From: Hyphomonadaceae bacterium UBA1849
GTDB lineage: Bacteria; Pseudomonadota; Alphaproteobacteria; Caulobacterales; Hyphomonadaceae
Reading direction: 5' to 3'
Length of the DNA stretch: 64,000 nt
NCBI GenBank assembly: GCA_002338565.1
Contig: DDIN01000008.1
Location: 1,369,567 to 1,433,566 of the forward strand
The notes beneath the pieces were generated by a model, which worked only from the letters and a program-made list of their open reading frames with translations, was not told where the DNA came from and searched no databases. Below, in pieces: positions 49,561 to 56,987 of this stretch; within the stretch, counting starts at the first letter, position 1; each line of letters opens with the position of its first letter. The position numbers and the translations under genes were made by a program.

Positions 49561-50481
49561 CTAAAAGCTAGCTCGAAGTCTCAGCTCGGCAACGTGCTCG
49601 TCGTAATCGGCACTTGGCAGGTTCGATTGGCGGTCGCGATAGCTGTAGTCGACGTCGAGCGCGAGCGGGCCGGCGAGCTCAAACTCCAGTCCCGTTTGTG
49701 CAGACAGAATGTCATCACTGCGGGCGTCACTGATCAGCGGATCCACGCCGTCATACTCGCGGCTTTCATAGCCGCCACCAATGCGAAGCTCCGCGGATCG
49801 ATCCAGAACCGTAAAGTTCTGATTATAGCGCGCATCCACGCTCATGCCGGTGAAGTCAAACAGGTCTGAATTTGCGTCTTCTTCGCGGACGCGCCCGGTG
49901 AGGGAGACATACTGCGATGCGCCTTCGATGAAGTAATACACGTCGCCGCGCACGCCCTGTCCCTCTGCGTCGCGGGCATCGTCAGTCTGGAAATCCTTGT
50001 CTGTGAATTCAAGAGCGCCGCGCAGGAAAACGCGGTCACCGGCCAGATGTGTCACATAAGGTGAAATTTGCTGATAGTTCAGATAGCCTTCGCTATCGAG
50101 GCGCGCATGGACATAGTTGTAGAGAACGCCGGCTTCCACGACATCAAAATCATAAACAGCCTCCAGCGAGCCCCGGTGTGTTTGAAGGGAGAACTGGTCG
50201 AAGTCCTGATAGCCGGTATGGGCGATTTCATAGCCTGCGCGAAGCGTAAGGCGCTCGCTTGCATCTGCTTCAACATTACCTTCCAGGCTGAACAGATAGG
50301 AGAGGTCACCTTCGCCTGTTGTCTGGTCAAGTTCCGGAATGCCGACATTGGAATCAGAGCCAATGCCTGCGCTTACGGAACCAGAAAACGTGACCGGATC
50401 GTCTTGCGCGATTGCCGGTTGGGCGAGGGCGGTCAGAAGGCAAAGTGCGCCTATGCGCCGATATGGGATCGGACGTTTCAT
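49561..50481 (-). CDS. Outer-membrane beta-barrel protein
   Basis: A 306-residue protein with a signal peptide (ALCLLTALAQPAIAQD) and many short amphipathic beta strands (YLFSLEGNVEAD, LRAGYEIAHTG, SLEAVYDFDVVEAGVLYNYV). It ends VAELRLRASF, with the C-terminal aromatic that the BAM machine recognises. A barrel of about 14-18 strands fits. I do not see a known substrate signature; the GIGSDSNVGIPELDQ segment resembles calcium- or surface-exposed turns in porin-like or SLAM-like barrels. It follows the repetitive exported protein gene (74 bases) and is convergent with the subtilase gene (one base). Confidence 0.85.
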   Translation of the reverse strand: MKRPIPYRRIGALCLLTALAQPAIAQDDPVTFSGSVSAGIGSDSNVGIPELDQTTGEGDLSYLFSLEGNVEADASERLTLRAGYEIAHTGYQDFDQFSLQTHRGSLEAVYDFDVVEAGVLYNYVHARLDSEGYLNYQQISPYVTHLAGDRVFLRGALEFTDKDFQTDDARDAEGQGVRGDVYYFIEGASQYVSLTGRVREEDANSDLFDFTGMSVDARYNQNFTVLDRSAELRIGGGYESREYDGVDPLISDARSDDILSAQTGLEFELAGPLALDVDYSYRDRQSNLPSADYDEHVAELRLRASF

Positions 50482-50555
50482 GAAGTCTACTCCGGTATAA
50501 TCTGTCAGGGGAAAGGCCGGCGCGAGGGAGCGCCGGCCACTGCTGCTCTCGGGGG

Positions 50556-51368
50556 TTAGAGCGGCAGGTTGTTTCTGATGTCGTTCACAATGTTCTCGCG
50601 GATATCAGAGCCGATATCCGTCGCGAGTGCTTCGCGAATGGTTGCTCCGATCTCGCCGGCAATTTCAGCATTCACAGTGCCCGCAAGGTCGCCTGCAATG
50701 TCTGCACTGACGGCATCATTGATTGTGGCGGACAGGTTTGAAGCGACGTCACCGGAAATCTCGCCAGCGATTTCAGTCGCGACCGGCAGGTCGCCCGCAC
50801 CGCTAAGATCCGGCACAGAGTCGTCAGCCAGACCCGTGATTGTGGCAGAGCCGGAGGCTGCGCGTGAGCTCGTCGTTTCGAGCGTGCCGTTCAGTGCGCC
50901 TTCGGCCTGCGCTGAAACCATGCGCGTCGTTTCGGCTGCGCCTTCAACGGTTGCTTCGCCGTCCTCGATCGCGCCATTGATCGCGGCTTCGCTCTGGCGT
51001 TCAGCAGTAAGGACAAAGCTGGTGCTCTCGCCGAGGACGCGGCCCGAGGTTTCACCTGCGAGCGTGACTGTGCGTTCGGTTGCGCCTTCTGCAGCGATGC
51101 TTGCTTCATCGGCCATGCCTGGCGAAACCGACGTATCTGTGTCTGCGTCACCTTCGGCTTCGGCTGAGCGTTCTACGCCTTCCGGCGATACAGATGCTTG
51201 CGCATCGGCATTCCCTTCGGCGGTCACAGTTGTTGTAACGGCGTTGTTGGTTGCTGTTGCTGAACCGGCACCGCTCGCAGAAACGTCTACGGATACAGAT
51301 TGCGCCTGAGCCTGAAAGCCAAGCACTGCTGCGAGTGTCAGTGTCGAAATGGAAACTGTTTTAAGCAT
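50556..51368 (-). CDS. Repetitive Ala/Gly/Ser/Thr-rich exported protein
   Basis: About 270 residues from ATG 51368 (AAGGAG seven bases upstream). After a signal peptide (ISTLTLAAVLGFQAQAQ), the mature protein is nearly all Ala, Gly, Ser, Thr, Asp and Glu: GAGSATATNNAVTTTVTAEGNADAQ, then a C-terminal set of near repeats such as IAGEISGDVASNLSATI, SADIAGDLAGTVNAEI and AGEIGATIREALATDI. There are no Cys and few aromatics. The pattern suits a solenoid or fibre-like surface or secreted protein, possibly a substrate of the neighbouring barrel or protease. A GGAAT-N16-CGTC promoter is upstream. No known family. Confidence 0.8.
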   Translation of the reverse strand: MLKTVSISTLTLAAVLGFQAQAQSVSVDVSASGAGSATATNNAVTTTVTAEGNADAQASVSPEGVERSAEAEGDADTDTSVSPGMADEASIAAEGATERTVTLAGETSGRVLGESTSFVLTAERQSEAAINGAIEDGEATVEGAAETTRMVSAQAEGALNGTLETTSSRAASGSATITGLADDSVPDLSGAGDLPVATEIAGEISGDVASNLSATINDAVSADIAGDLAGTVNAEIAGEIGATIREALATDIGSDIRENIVNDIRNNLPL

Positions 51369-51403
51369 CACACACTCCTTCGTCATCGTGTTGATGCTGG
51401 AGT

Positions 51404-51428
51404 GACGTGGTAGCTGATGTTTTATTCC
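51404..51428 (-). promoter_or_regulatory. ECF-sigma promoter for the exported repeat protein/barrel operon
   Basis: Minus strand: GGAAT (51428-51424), 16 bases, CGTC (51407-51404), extended GGAATAAA. Expected start near 51397, leaving a leader of about 29 bases with AAGGAG. Confidence 0.65.
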
Positions 51429-51464
51429 GGCGTGTTTCGAAAATTTCCGAACCGTACCGTTTTA

Positions 51465-51794
51465 TTAGCCGGCCTGATCGGCGCGGTCCGCGATCTGGTT
51501 GATGCGCGCGGCAGCTTCTGAAAGTGCAGCAGCCGCAGTGCGTTCTACCAGAGTGATACGATTGTCGAGATCGGCAAACTCGGAATTGCTTCCTTCGCCG
51601 CTCTCAAGCTCATCAATGAGAGAAAGGCCAGCGGCAACCAGCAGGCGGGTGTCGCCGACATCGCCAATAGCAGAGATCAGAGCTTCCAGACGTTCGTTCA
51701 GCTTCTCGCCAAGAGCGATGAGACGCGGCTCCTGCCCCTCCGCACAGGCGATGGAATAGGTTGTGCCGCGAATGACGATATCAGCTTTGGACAT
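51465..51794 (-). CDS. zapA: Cell division protein ZapA
   Basis: A 109-residue FtsZ-ring-associated protein. Seen: DIVIRGTTYSIACAEGQEPRLIALGEKLNERLEAL and LLVAAGLSLIDELESG, then a short coiled-coil tail. ZapA links FtsZ filaments. In many proteobacteria zapA lies next to the 6S RNA and the folate cyclo-ligase gene; here that pair is 11 kb away. Confidence 0.93.
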   Translation of the reverse strand: MSKADIVIRGTTYSIACAEGQEPRLIALGEKLNERLEALISAIGDVGDTRLLVAAGLSLIDELESGEGSNSEFADLDNRITLVERTAAAALSEAAARINQIADRADQAG

Positions 51795-51813
51795 GAGCGT
51801 TCAGCAATCCTGC

Positions 51814-52092
51814 TTAAGTGTTCTGTGGCTGGGCCTGCATGGCCGCTTTGACTTCTGCAATCGCAACGCCGAGCGCTTTGGAGGCTTCATCAGCCAGCGC
51901 TTCCAGTTCGCGTTCTCTTGCGCGTGAGGCATCAAGGTCCTCTGCCAGTTTAGCACGGTCGCGGCGCAGCGCTTCGGCTTCGGCCTGCATGATGCGCCCC
52001 GGCGAGTGTCTATCAGTCAGAGACTCAACACTATTTTCGAGGCGGCGCAGGGCTGCCTCGAGGTCTGAAACGGCGTCTTTTAACTGGGTCAT
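51814..52092 (-). CDS. DUF4164 coiled-coil protein
   Basis: A 92-residue, nearly all coiled-coil protein (LEAALRRLENSVESLTDR, DASRARERELEALADEASKALG). DUF4164 is found next to zapA in many alphaproteobacteria and may help division-ring proteins; the ZapB-like role is only inferred. It lies 19 bases before zapA and is divergent from tkt. Confidence 0.9.
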   Translation of the reverse strand: MTQLKDAVSDLEAALRRLENSVESLTDRHSPGRIMQAEAEALRRDRAKLAEDLDASRARERELEALADEASKALGVAIAEVKAAMQAQPQNT

Positions 52093-52229
52093 GGCCTTTT
52101 GCCGCCGAAATTAACTTCAAGAATCACAGGCATTATTCCCAAAAATGCAGTTCAGAGCAAATATCAAGCCTTGACGGATCGGGCCAGACTCAGTTTGTGC
52201 GCGGTAACGCTGCTCAAAGGAATAATGAC

Positions 52230-54209
52230 ATGTCCTCTTCCCCCGCTTCCCATCAGGATATGGCTAATGCGATCCGTGCGCTTTCTATGGACGCTGTCGA
52301 GAAGGCTGCAAGTGGTCACGTCGGCATGCCGCTCGGCATGGCGGACGTCGCAACCATTCTGTACACCAAACATCTGAAGTATGATCCGAAGGCGCCTAAA
52401 TGGGCTGACCGGGACCGGTTCGTCCTTTCAGCGGGCCACGGCTCCATGCTCATCTACTCTCTCCTGTATCTGACAGGGTATGAGAGCGTTTCTCTGAGCG
52501 ATATTGAAAACTTCCGCCAGCTTGGCGCGGCTACTCCGGGCCACCCGGAGAACTTCGTTACCGAAGGCGTAGAGACAACAACCGGCCCACTCGGTCAGGG
52601 TATCGCTACGGCTGTTGGTATGGCGATCGCAGAGCGCCACCTGAATGCGAAATTCGGTGATGATGTTGTCGACCACAACACATGGGTGATTGCGGGTGAT
52701 GGCTGCCTTATGGAAGGTGTCAGCCAGGAAGCGATTACACTCGCAGGTCACATGAAGCTCAATAAGCTGATCGTGCTCTGGGACGATAACAACGTTACTA
52801 TCGATGGCACGCTCGATGTGGCTGACGAAACAGACCAGATCAAACGCTTTGAAGCCGCTGGTTGGGCTGTAGCAGCGATTGACGGTCACGACCCGACCGC
52901 GATTGATCAGGCGCTTGAGTGGGCAAAATCATCTGACCGTCCGGTCATGATCGCCTGCAAAACCCGCATTGGGTACGGCGCGCCGACAATCGAAGGCACA
53001 GGCAAAGCCCATGGCGGCCCTTACGGTGCGTCCGAAATCGAAGGCATTCGCAAGAATATCGGTTGGGACCACGCACCATTCGTTGTGCCTGAAGATGTTC
53101 TCACAACATGGCGTGAAGCAGGCGCTCGCGGCGCAGCGACACGTACAGAATGGGAAGGCCGTCTGGCTGCATCTGACAAACAGGCTGAGTTCACTGCAGC
53201 TATGGATCGAGTGATCCCTGCCGAACTCGCCGATGCCATGAAGGCGCATAAACAGTCCGTGTCTGACGGTCAGGACAAGAAAGCGACACGCCAGTGGTCT
53301 GGCGCTGCGCTGGAAGTTGCGACCAAAATTCTGCCAACCATGATTGGCGGGTCTGCTGACCTCACAGGCTCCAACAACACCAAGACAAGCTCAACCGGTC
53401 CGCTGACATCAGGCGATTACGCTGGTCGCTACATTCACTATGGTGTGCGCGAGCACGGTATGGCGTCTGCGATGAATGGTATGGCGCTGCATGGCGGTGT
53501 AATTCCTTACTCCGGCACATTCTTTGTCTTCTCCGACTATTCCCGAGCTGCGATCCGTCTTGGCGCTCTGATGGGTGCGCCTGTCATCCACGTGATGACA
53601 CACGACTCAATCGGTCTTGGCGAAGACGGCCCGACCCACCAGCCGGTTGAGCATCTGGCAAGCTTCCGCGCGATGCCGAACATCCATGTCTTCCGCCCTG
53701 CTGATGGTGTTGAGACAGCTGAATGCTGGGAACTGGCGCTTGCACGTACAGACGGCCCGAGCATGATGGTTTTGACGCGTCAGGGCCTCGCGCCAGCACG
53801 TTCCGGCGACGTATCTGAGAACAAATCTGCCAAAGGTGGTTACGTCCTTTCAGAAGCCGAAGGCGATGCACAGCTTGTGATCGTTGCGACAGGCTCTGAA
53901 GTCGAGATTGCACTTGCCGCTCAGGAGAGCCTCAAAGCTGAGGGCATCGCAGCGCGCGTTGTGTCTCTGCCTTGCTGGGAAATCTTCGCCGAGCAGGACG
54001 AGGCTTACATTGACGACGTTCTGGGCGGTGACCTGCCTAAGCTCGCGGTTGAAGCCGGTGTGCGTACAGGCTGGGATCAGTGGATCGGCCGTAAAGGTGG
54101 CTTCGTCGGCATGAACTCGTTCGGCGCGAGCGCGCCTTACAAAGACCTGTTCAAGCATTTCGGCATCACAGCCGAAGGCGTTGTGGCTGCGGCCAAAGCT
54201 CTGGTCTGA
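52230..54209 (+). CDS. tkt: Transketolase
   Basis: About 659 residues from ATG 52230 (AAGGA nine bases upstream). Thiamine-diphosphate enzyme that moves two-carbon units in the pentose-phosphate and Calvin pathways. Seen: SGHVGMPLGMADVATILY, GPLGQGIATAVGMAIAE, IAGDGCLMEGVSQEA with the ThDP/Mg site, DDNNVTIDG, GSADLTGSN, YGVREHGMASAMNGMALHGG, GLGEDGPTHQPVEHLASFRAMPN. Length and all motifs normal. Starts the tkt-gap-pgk-fba group. Confidence 0.97.
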   Translation: MSSSPASHQDMANAIRALSMDAVEKAASGHVGMPLGMADVATILYTKHLKYDPKAPKWADRDRFVLSAGHGSMLIYSLLYLTGYESVSLSDIENFRQLGAATPGHPENFVTEGVETTTGPLGQGIATAVGMAIAERHLNAKFGDDVVDHNTWVIAGDGCLMEGVSQEAITLAGHMKLNKLIVLWDDNNVTIDGTLDVADETDQIKRFEAAGWAVAAIDGHDPTAIDQALEWAKSSDRPVMIACKTRIGYGAPTIEGTGKAHGGPYGASEIEGIRKNIGWDHAPFVVPEDVLTTWREAGARGAATRTEWEGRLAASDKQAEFTAAMDRVIPAELADAMKAHKQSVSDGQDKKATRQWSGAALEVATKILPTMIGGSADLTGSNNTKTSSTGPLTSGDYAGRYIHYGVREHGMASAMNGMALHGGVIPYSGTFFVFSDYSRAAIRLGALMGAPVIHVMTHDSIGLGEDGPTHQPVEHLASFRAMPNIHVFRPADGVETAECWELALARTDGPSMMVLTRQGLAPARSGDVSENKSAKGGYVLSEAEGDAQLVIVATGSEVEIALAAQESLKAEGIAARVVSLPCWEIFAEQDEAYIDDVLGGDLPKLAVEAGVRTGWDQWIGRKGGFVGMNSFGASAPYKDLFKHFGITAEGVVAAAKALV

Positions 54210-54230
54210 TTCTCAGTTATCTGAATTTTG

Positions 54231-54264
54231 AAGGCGCTCCGTTCCATAACGGGGCGCCTTTTTT
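54231..54264 (+). terminator. Terminator of tkt
   Basis: AAGGCGC-CCGTT / AACGGGGCGCCTT hairpin with a T-run, 21 bases after the tkt stop. The same region upstream of the next gene has two direct GAACGCGT repeats. Confidence 0.9.
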
Positions 54265-54288
54265 GTTTTCAGAATTCTGCGCAAAAAA

Positions 54289-54316
54289 GAACGCGTCCCC
54301 TTTGATAGGAACGCGT
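54289..54316. repeat. Two GAACGCGT direct repeats, 20 bases apart
   Basis: GAACGCGT at 54289-54296 and 54309-54316, spaced two helical turns apart, upstream of the LuxR-type/hydrolase gene. Could be paired regulator sites. Not tested. Confidence 0.35.
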
Positions 54317-54430
54317 TTCAGAGCGAGAGCGCGGACAGAGCGAATGTCGCGCTTCGAGAATATTATTTTTAGGCACGTCCCCCGCAGGACCAGCTTTTGT
54401 GAGTTGAAAACTACATCGCGATGCGCTTGT

Positions 54431-54450
54431 CATATGTCATGTGACATATG
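54431..54450. promoter_or_regulatory. Perfect inverted repeat, probable operator
   Basis: CATATGTCA (54431-54439) and TGACATATG (54442-54450), nine pairs with a two-base spacer. A further TGACAT half-site follows at 54454. The repeat ends 12 bases before the ATG of the LuxR-type/hydrolase gene, so it could block transcription or fold over the leader. Confidence 0.6.
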
Positions 54451-54462
54451 GGGTGACATTTC

Positions 54463-56175
54463 ATGGAAGATCTTCGCGAGGAAGACTTTGAAATCGTAGC
54501 ACAAAGCTATCGCGTGATCAGCGATGCGGATGCTTTTGACGGGCTCGTTGCGGCCTGGCAGGACCGTCTCGATAAAGCTGGCAGCGAGAATACCTCATCA
54601 GGTATTAGCGGCTTCGCTAACCAGTTATTCCAGCACATTGAGAAAGCGGACAAGCTCGCGAGCGAAGTGCCCACCGCGCTTGCAAATGATCCGGTAGACC
54701 GGCTGCTCGCTGATGGTTCGTTCGCGACGCTCGTCGTTTCCGCAGAGCAATATGTTCTGGGAGCGAATGACCAGTGGACGATGCAGTTTGGTCATTTTCA
54801 GGGGCAGAAAATCGGTGAGGACTGGCTATCTACCGATTCAGTGGACACGTTCCGCACCATCCTTCGTAATCTCAAGAACCGTGGCAATCTCCAGCATGGC
54901 ATGGTGCGCATCTGCACGGCCGATATGGATGAACGCATTGCAGAGATTTTTCCGGTAGAACCGCGCAATGGGCGCGACGTTCATGCGATTGCTGTCCGCG
55001 TGCTGGATCCTGAATGGACTCCGTCTGTAAAGGACGGGATCATTGAAGCTTTCGGATTGACAGACGCAGAAGCTGAAGTCTGCCGCGCATTGTTTCGCTT
55101 GAGAGATACCGCAGCGATCGCCGAGGAGCGCAATACGTCGGCGCGCACGGTGCGCCTGCAGCTTGCCTCGGTGTTTCATAAGACCGGTGCCACGTCTCAG
55201 GTGGATCTGGTCCGGCTTCTGGCGCTCATTTGTGTGCGAATGACGAGAAAAGACGAGACGAGTATTTCTGTATGGCGCGACCCTTATGGCCGCGAACGCG
55301 TCTTCAAGACGCCGTCAGGGCGCAAGCTCGCGTATTCATGGCTTGGCGCGAAAGACGGCGTGCCGGTAATCCTGCTTCACGGGCATTCTGTTGGCGTCAC
55401 CCTGTCTGAGGAGGCGGACCGTTATTATCGCGAGATGGGTGTGCGCCTGATCGCGTTTTCACGTCCGGGCTTTGGTAATAGCGAAGCGCGTTACGATATG
55501 CCGGTGGTCGATGATTTCATTGAAGCCATGAACGATCTCCATGCGCACCTGAATGCAAGAAGGCTGCACTTTGTTGCGCACACCTTTACTGGCATGGGTG
55601 TCGCGCGCTTTGGGACGCTCTATCCGGAAAAGGTTGGTAGCCTTATTTCTGTCGGCGGTTTTTTTCCGATGTATGATAAATCCCGGCGCAGACATTTGCC
55701 GCTGATACACAACACGTTTCTTGACCTGGTGGAGAAGGCGCCATGGGCAGCACGTATGCTGGCGCGGGCCGGTCAGCGTATCATGTATGAAAAAGGGCTC
55801 GACTGGTATCTGACGCGCGCCTACGGCCACTCGGACGCCGACCAGAAAATCATGAATCATCCGATTTATCGTGCGCTACTCCGCAATGCTTGTGCGCATG
55901 GCATCAGTCAGGGGCCGGAAAGTTTCGTACGTGAGTTCGAGTTCGCACATTATGACGGTTTTCCGGAATTTTCCCGGTTCCAGAACCCTGTGCGCCTGAT
56001 TGTGGGAGAAAGTGATCACCAGATGATCGCCGAGCGCATTGATGAGTTCATGCAGGTCCAACCGGCAACCAATCTGACAATCGTGCCCGATTGCGGTGAG
56101 CTGGTCGTTTACAAAGGCTGGCGTCAGATTGCCGAGATGGTGCGGGCGCTCGTGCCGGACGCGGCTGGGACTTAA
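54463..56175 (+). CDS. LuxR-type regulator fused to an inactive-looking alpha/beta-hydrolase domain
   Basis: A 570-residue fusion. Residues 1-190 hold a PAS-like region (FATLVVSAEQYVLGANDQW, VRICTADMDERIAEIF). Residues about 196-255 form a LuxR-type helix-turn-helix (FGLTDAEAEVCRALFRLRDT, ARTVRLQLASVFHKTGA). Residues about 265-565 form an alpha/beta hydrolase (VILLHGHSVGVT, AFSRPGFGNS). The nucleophile elbow, usually GHSxGG, is AHTFTG with Thr374; the acid Asp518 is kept; the catalytic His position reads Glu546 (PDCGELV, usually GH). No catalytic activity is expected, so a ligand-binding role is inferred. Near-perfect inverted repeat upstream. Lies between tkt and gap, but is not part of that group by function. 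Confidence 0.85.
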   Translation: MEDLREEDFEIVAQSYRVISDADAFDGLVAAWQDRLDKAGSENTSSGISGFANQLFQHIEKADKLASEVPTALANDPVDRLLADGSFATLVVSAEQYVLGANDQWTMQFGHFQGQKIGEDWLSTDSVDTFRTILRNLKNRGNLQHGMVRICTADMDERIAEIFPVEPRNGRDVHAIAVRVLDPEWTPSVKDGIIEAFGLTDAEAEVCRALFRLRDTAAIAEERNTSARTVRLQLASVFHKTGATSQVDLVRLLALICVRMTRKDETSISVWRDPYGRERVFKTPSGRKLAYSWLGAKDGVPVILLHGHSVGVTLSEEADRYYREMGVRLIAFSRPGFGNSEARYDMPVVDDFIEAMNDLHAHLNARRLHFVAHTFTGMGVARFGTLYPEKVGSLISVGGFFPMYDKSRRRHLPLIHNTFLDLVEKAPWAARMLARAGQRIMYEKGLDWYLTRAYGHSDADQKIMNHPIYRALLRNACAHGISQGPESFVREFEFAHYDGFPEFSRFQNPVRLIVGESDHQMIAERIDEFMQVQPATNLTIVPDCGELVVYKGWRQIAEMVRALVPDAAGT

Positions 56176-56254
56176 ATATAGTCTTCTCTTCTCTCCGTGA
56201 GACAAAACCGATACGCTGGTCTGAATATAACAAGATCAGGGTAGGAGACCTCAG

Positions 56255-56851
56255 CTGGAATACGATAATCCGCATATTGGTGCGCGTTCGCCGCGTAAGG
56301 GCAATGCGTTCACACGCTGGATAGGCTCTACGGGGCTGAAGCTGATGGGCTGGAAGCTGGCAGGCAAATTGCCCGACGAGCCGAAAGTCATTCTGATCGG
56401 TGCGCCGCACACGTCAAACTGGGATGCGCTGGCTGCGACTTTTTCCATGCTGTCGGTCGGGCTGCACTATACCATCCTCGTGAAGAAGGAATGGTTCTTC
56501 TGGCCGATGGGCGTTCTGTTCCGTGCGGTGGGTGGTCATCCTGTCGACCGCAGCGGCAATGCGCGTGCAACAGTCGACCAGATGATTGATCTGATCGAGA
56601 GCCGTGATGAAGTCGTCGTCGGCTTTCCACCTGAAGGCACGCGGTCCAAAGTCGACAAATATAAAAGCGGATATCTGCGCGTGTCCTATGCGACGGGCGT
56701 GCCGGTTTTCCTTGCCGCTTTTGATGGCATTGGCAAACGGGTTGTGCTGGACCGCTTCATGGACCTGACCGGCGACCTTGAAACCGACAATGCCAACATC
56801 AAGGCCTATGTCGATGCAACATGGACAGGCATCCACCCTGAGAAGCAGTGA
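56255..56851 (+). CDS. 1-acyl-glycerol-3-phosphate acyltransferase-like protein (CTG start?)
   Basis: About 198 residues if started at CTG 56255; the first in-frame ATG is 56345. Upstream, an AGGAG Shine-Dalgarno sits seven bases before CTG 56255 and no ATG, GTG or TTG codon lies between the previous stop and that CTG. The added residues EYDNPHIGARSPRKGNAFTRWIGSTGLKL match the usual N-terminus of the family. PlsC motifs: NH-terminal GAPHTSNWD (HxxxxD), then VVVGFPPEGTRSK (normally FPEGTRS). Membrane-bound enzymes of this family add the second acyl chain to phosphatidic acid. The natural substrate is unsure; short forms like this are separate from PlsC proper. Confidence 0.75.
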   Translation: MEYDNPHIGARSPRKGNAFTRWIGSTGLKLMGWKLAGKLPDEPKVILIGAPHTSNWDALAATFSMLSVGLHYTILVKKEWFFWPMGVLFRAVGGHPVDRSGNARATVDQMIDLIESRDEVVVGFPPEGTRSKVDKYKSGYLRVSYATGVPVFLAAFDGIGKRVVLDRFMDLTGDLETDNANIKAYVDATWTGIHPEKQ

Positions 56852-56987
56852 TCAATCACGCGCGTTTGAGCGGGTTAAGCAAAGATTCATCCCGTCATCA
56901 CTGGACCTTCACCCAATCTGGGTCTAGAGAACGCGCAAATTCCGTTCCGTGGGGGAACACTCGTTTTGTAACTTACTGGAGGTAAGA

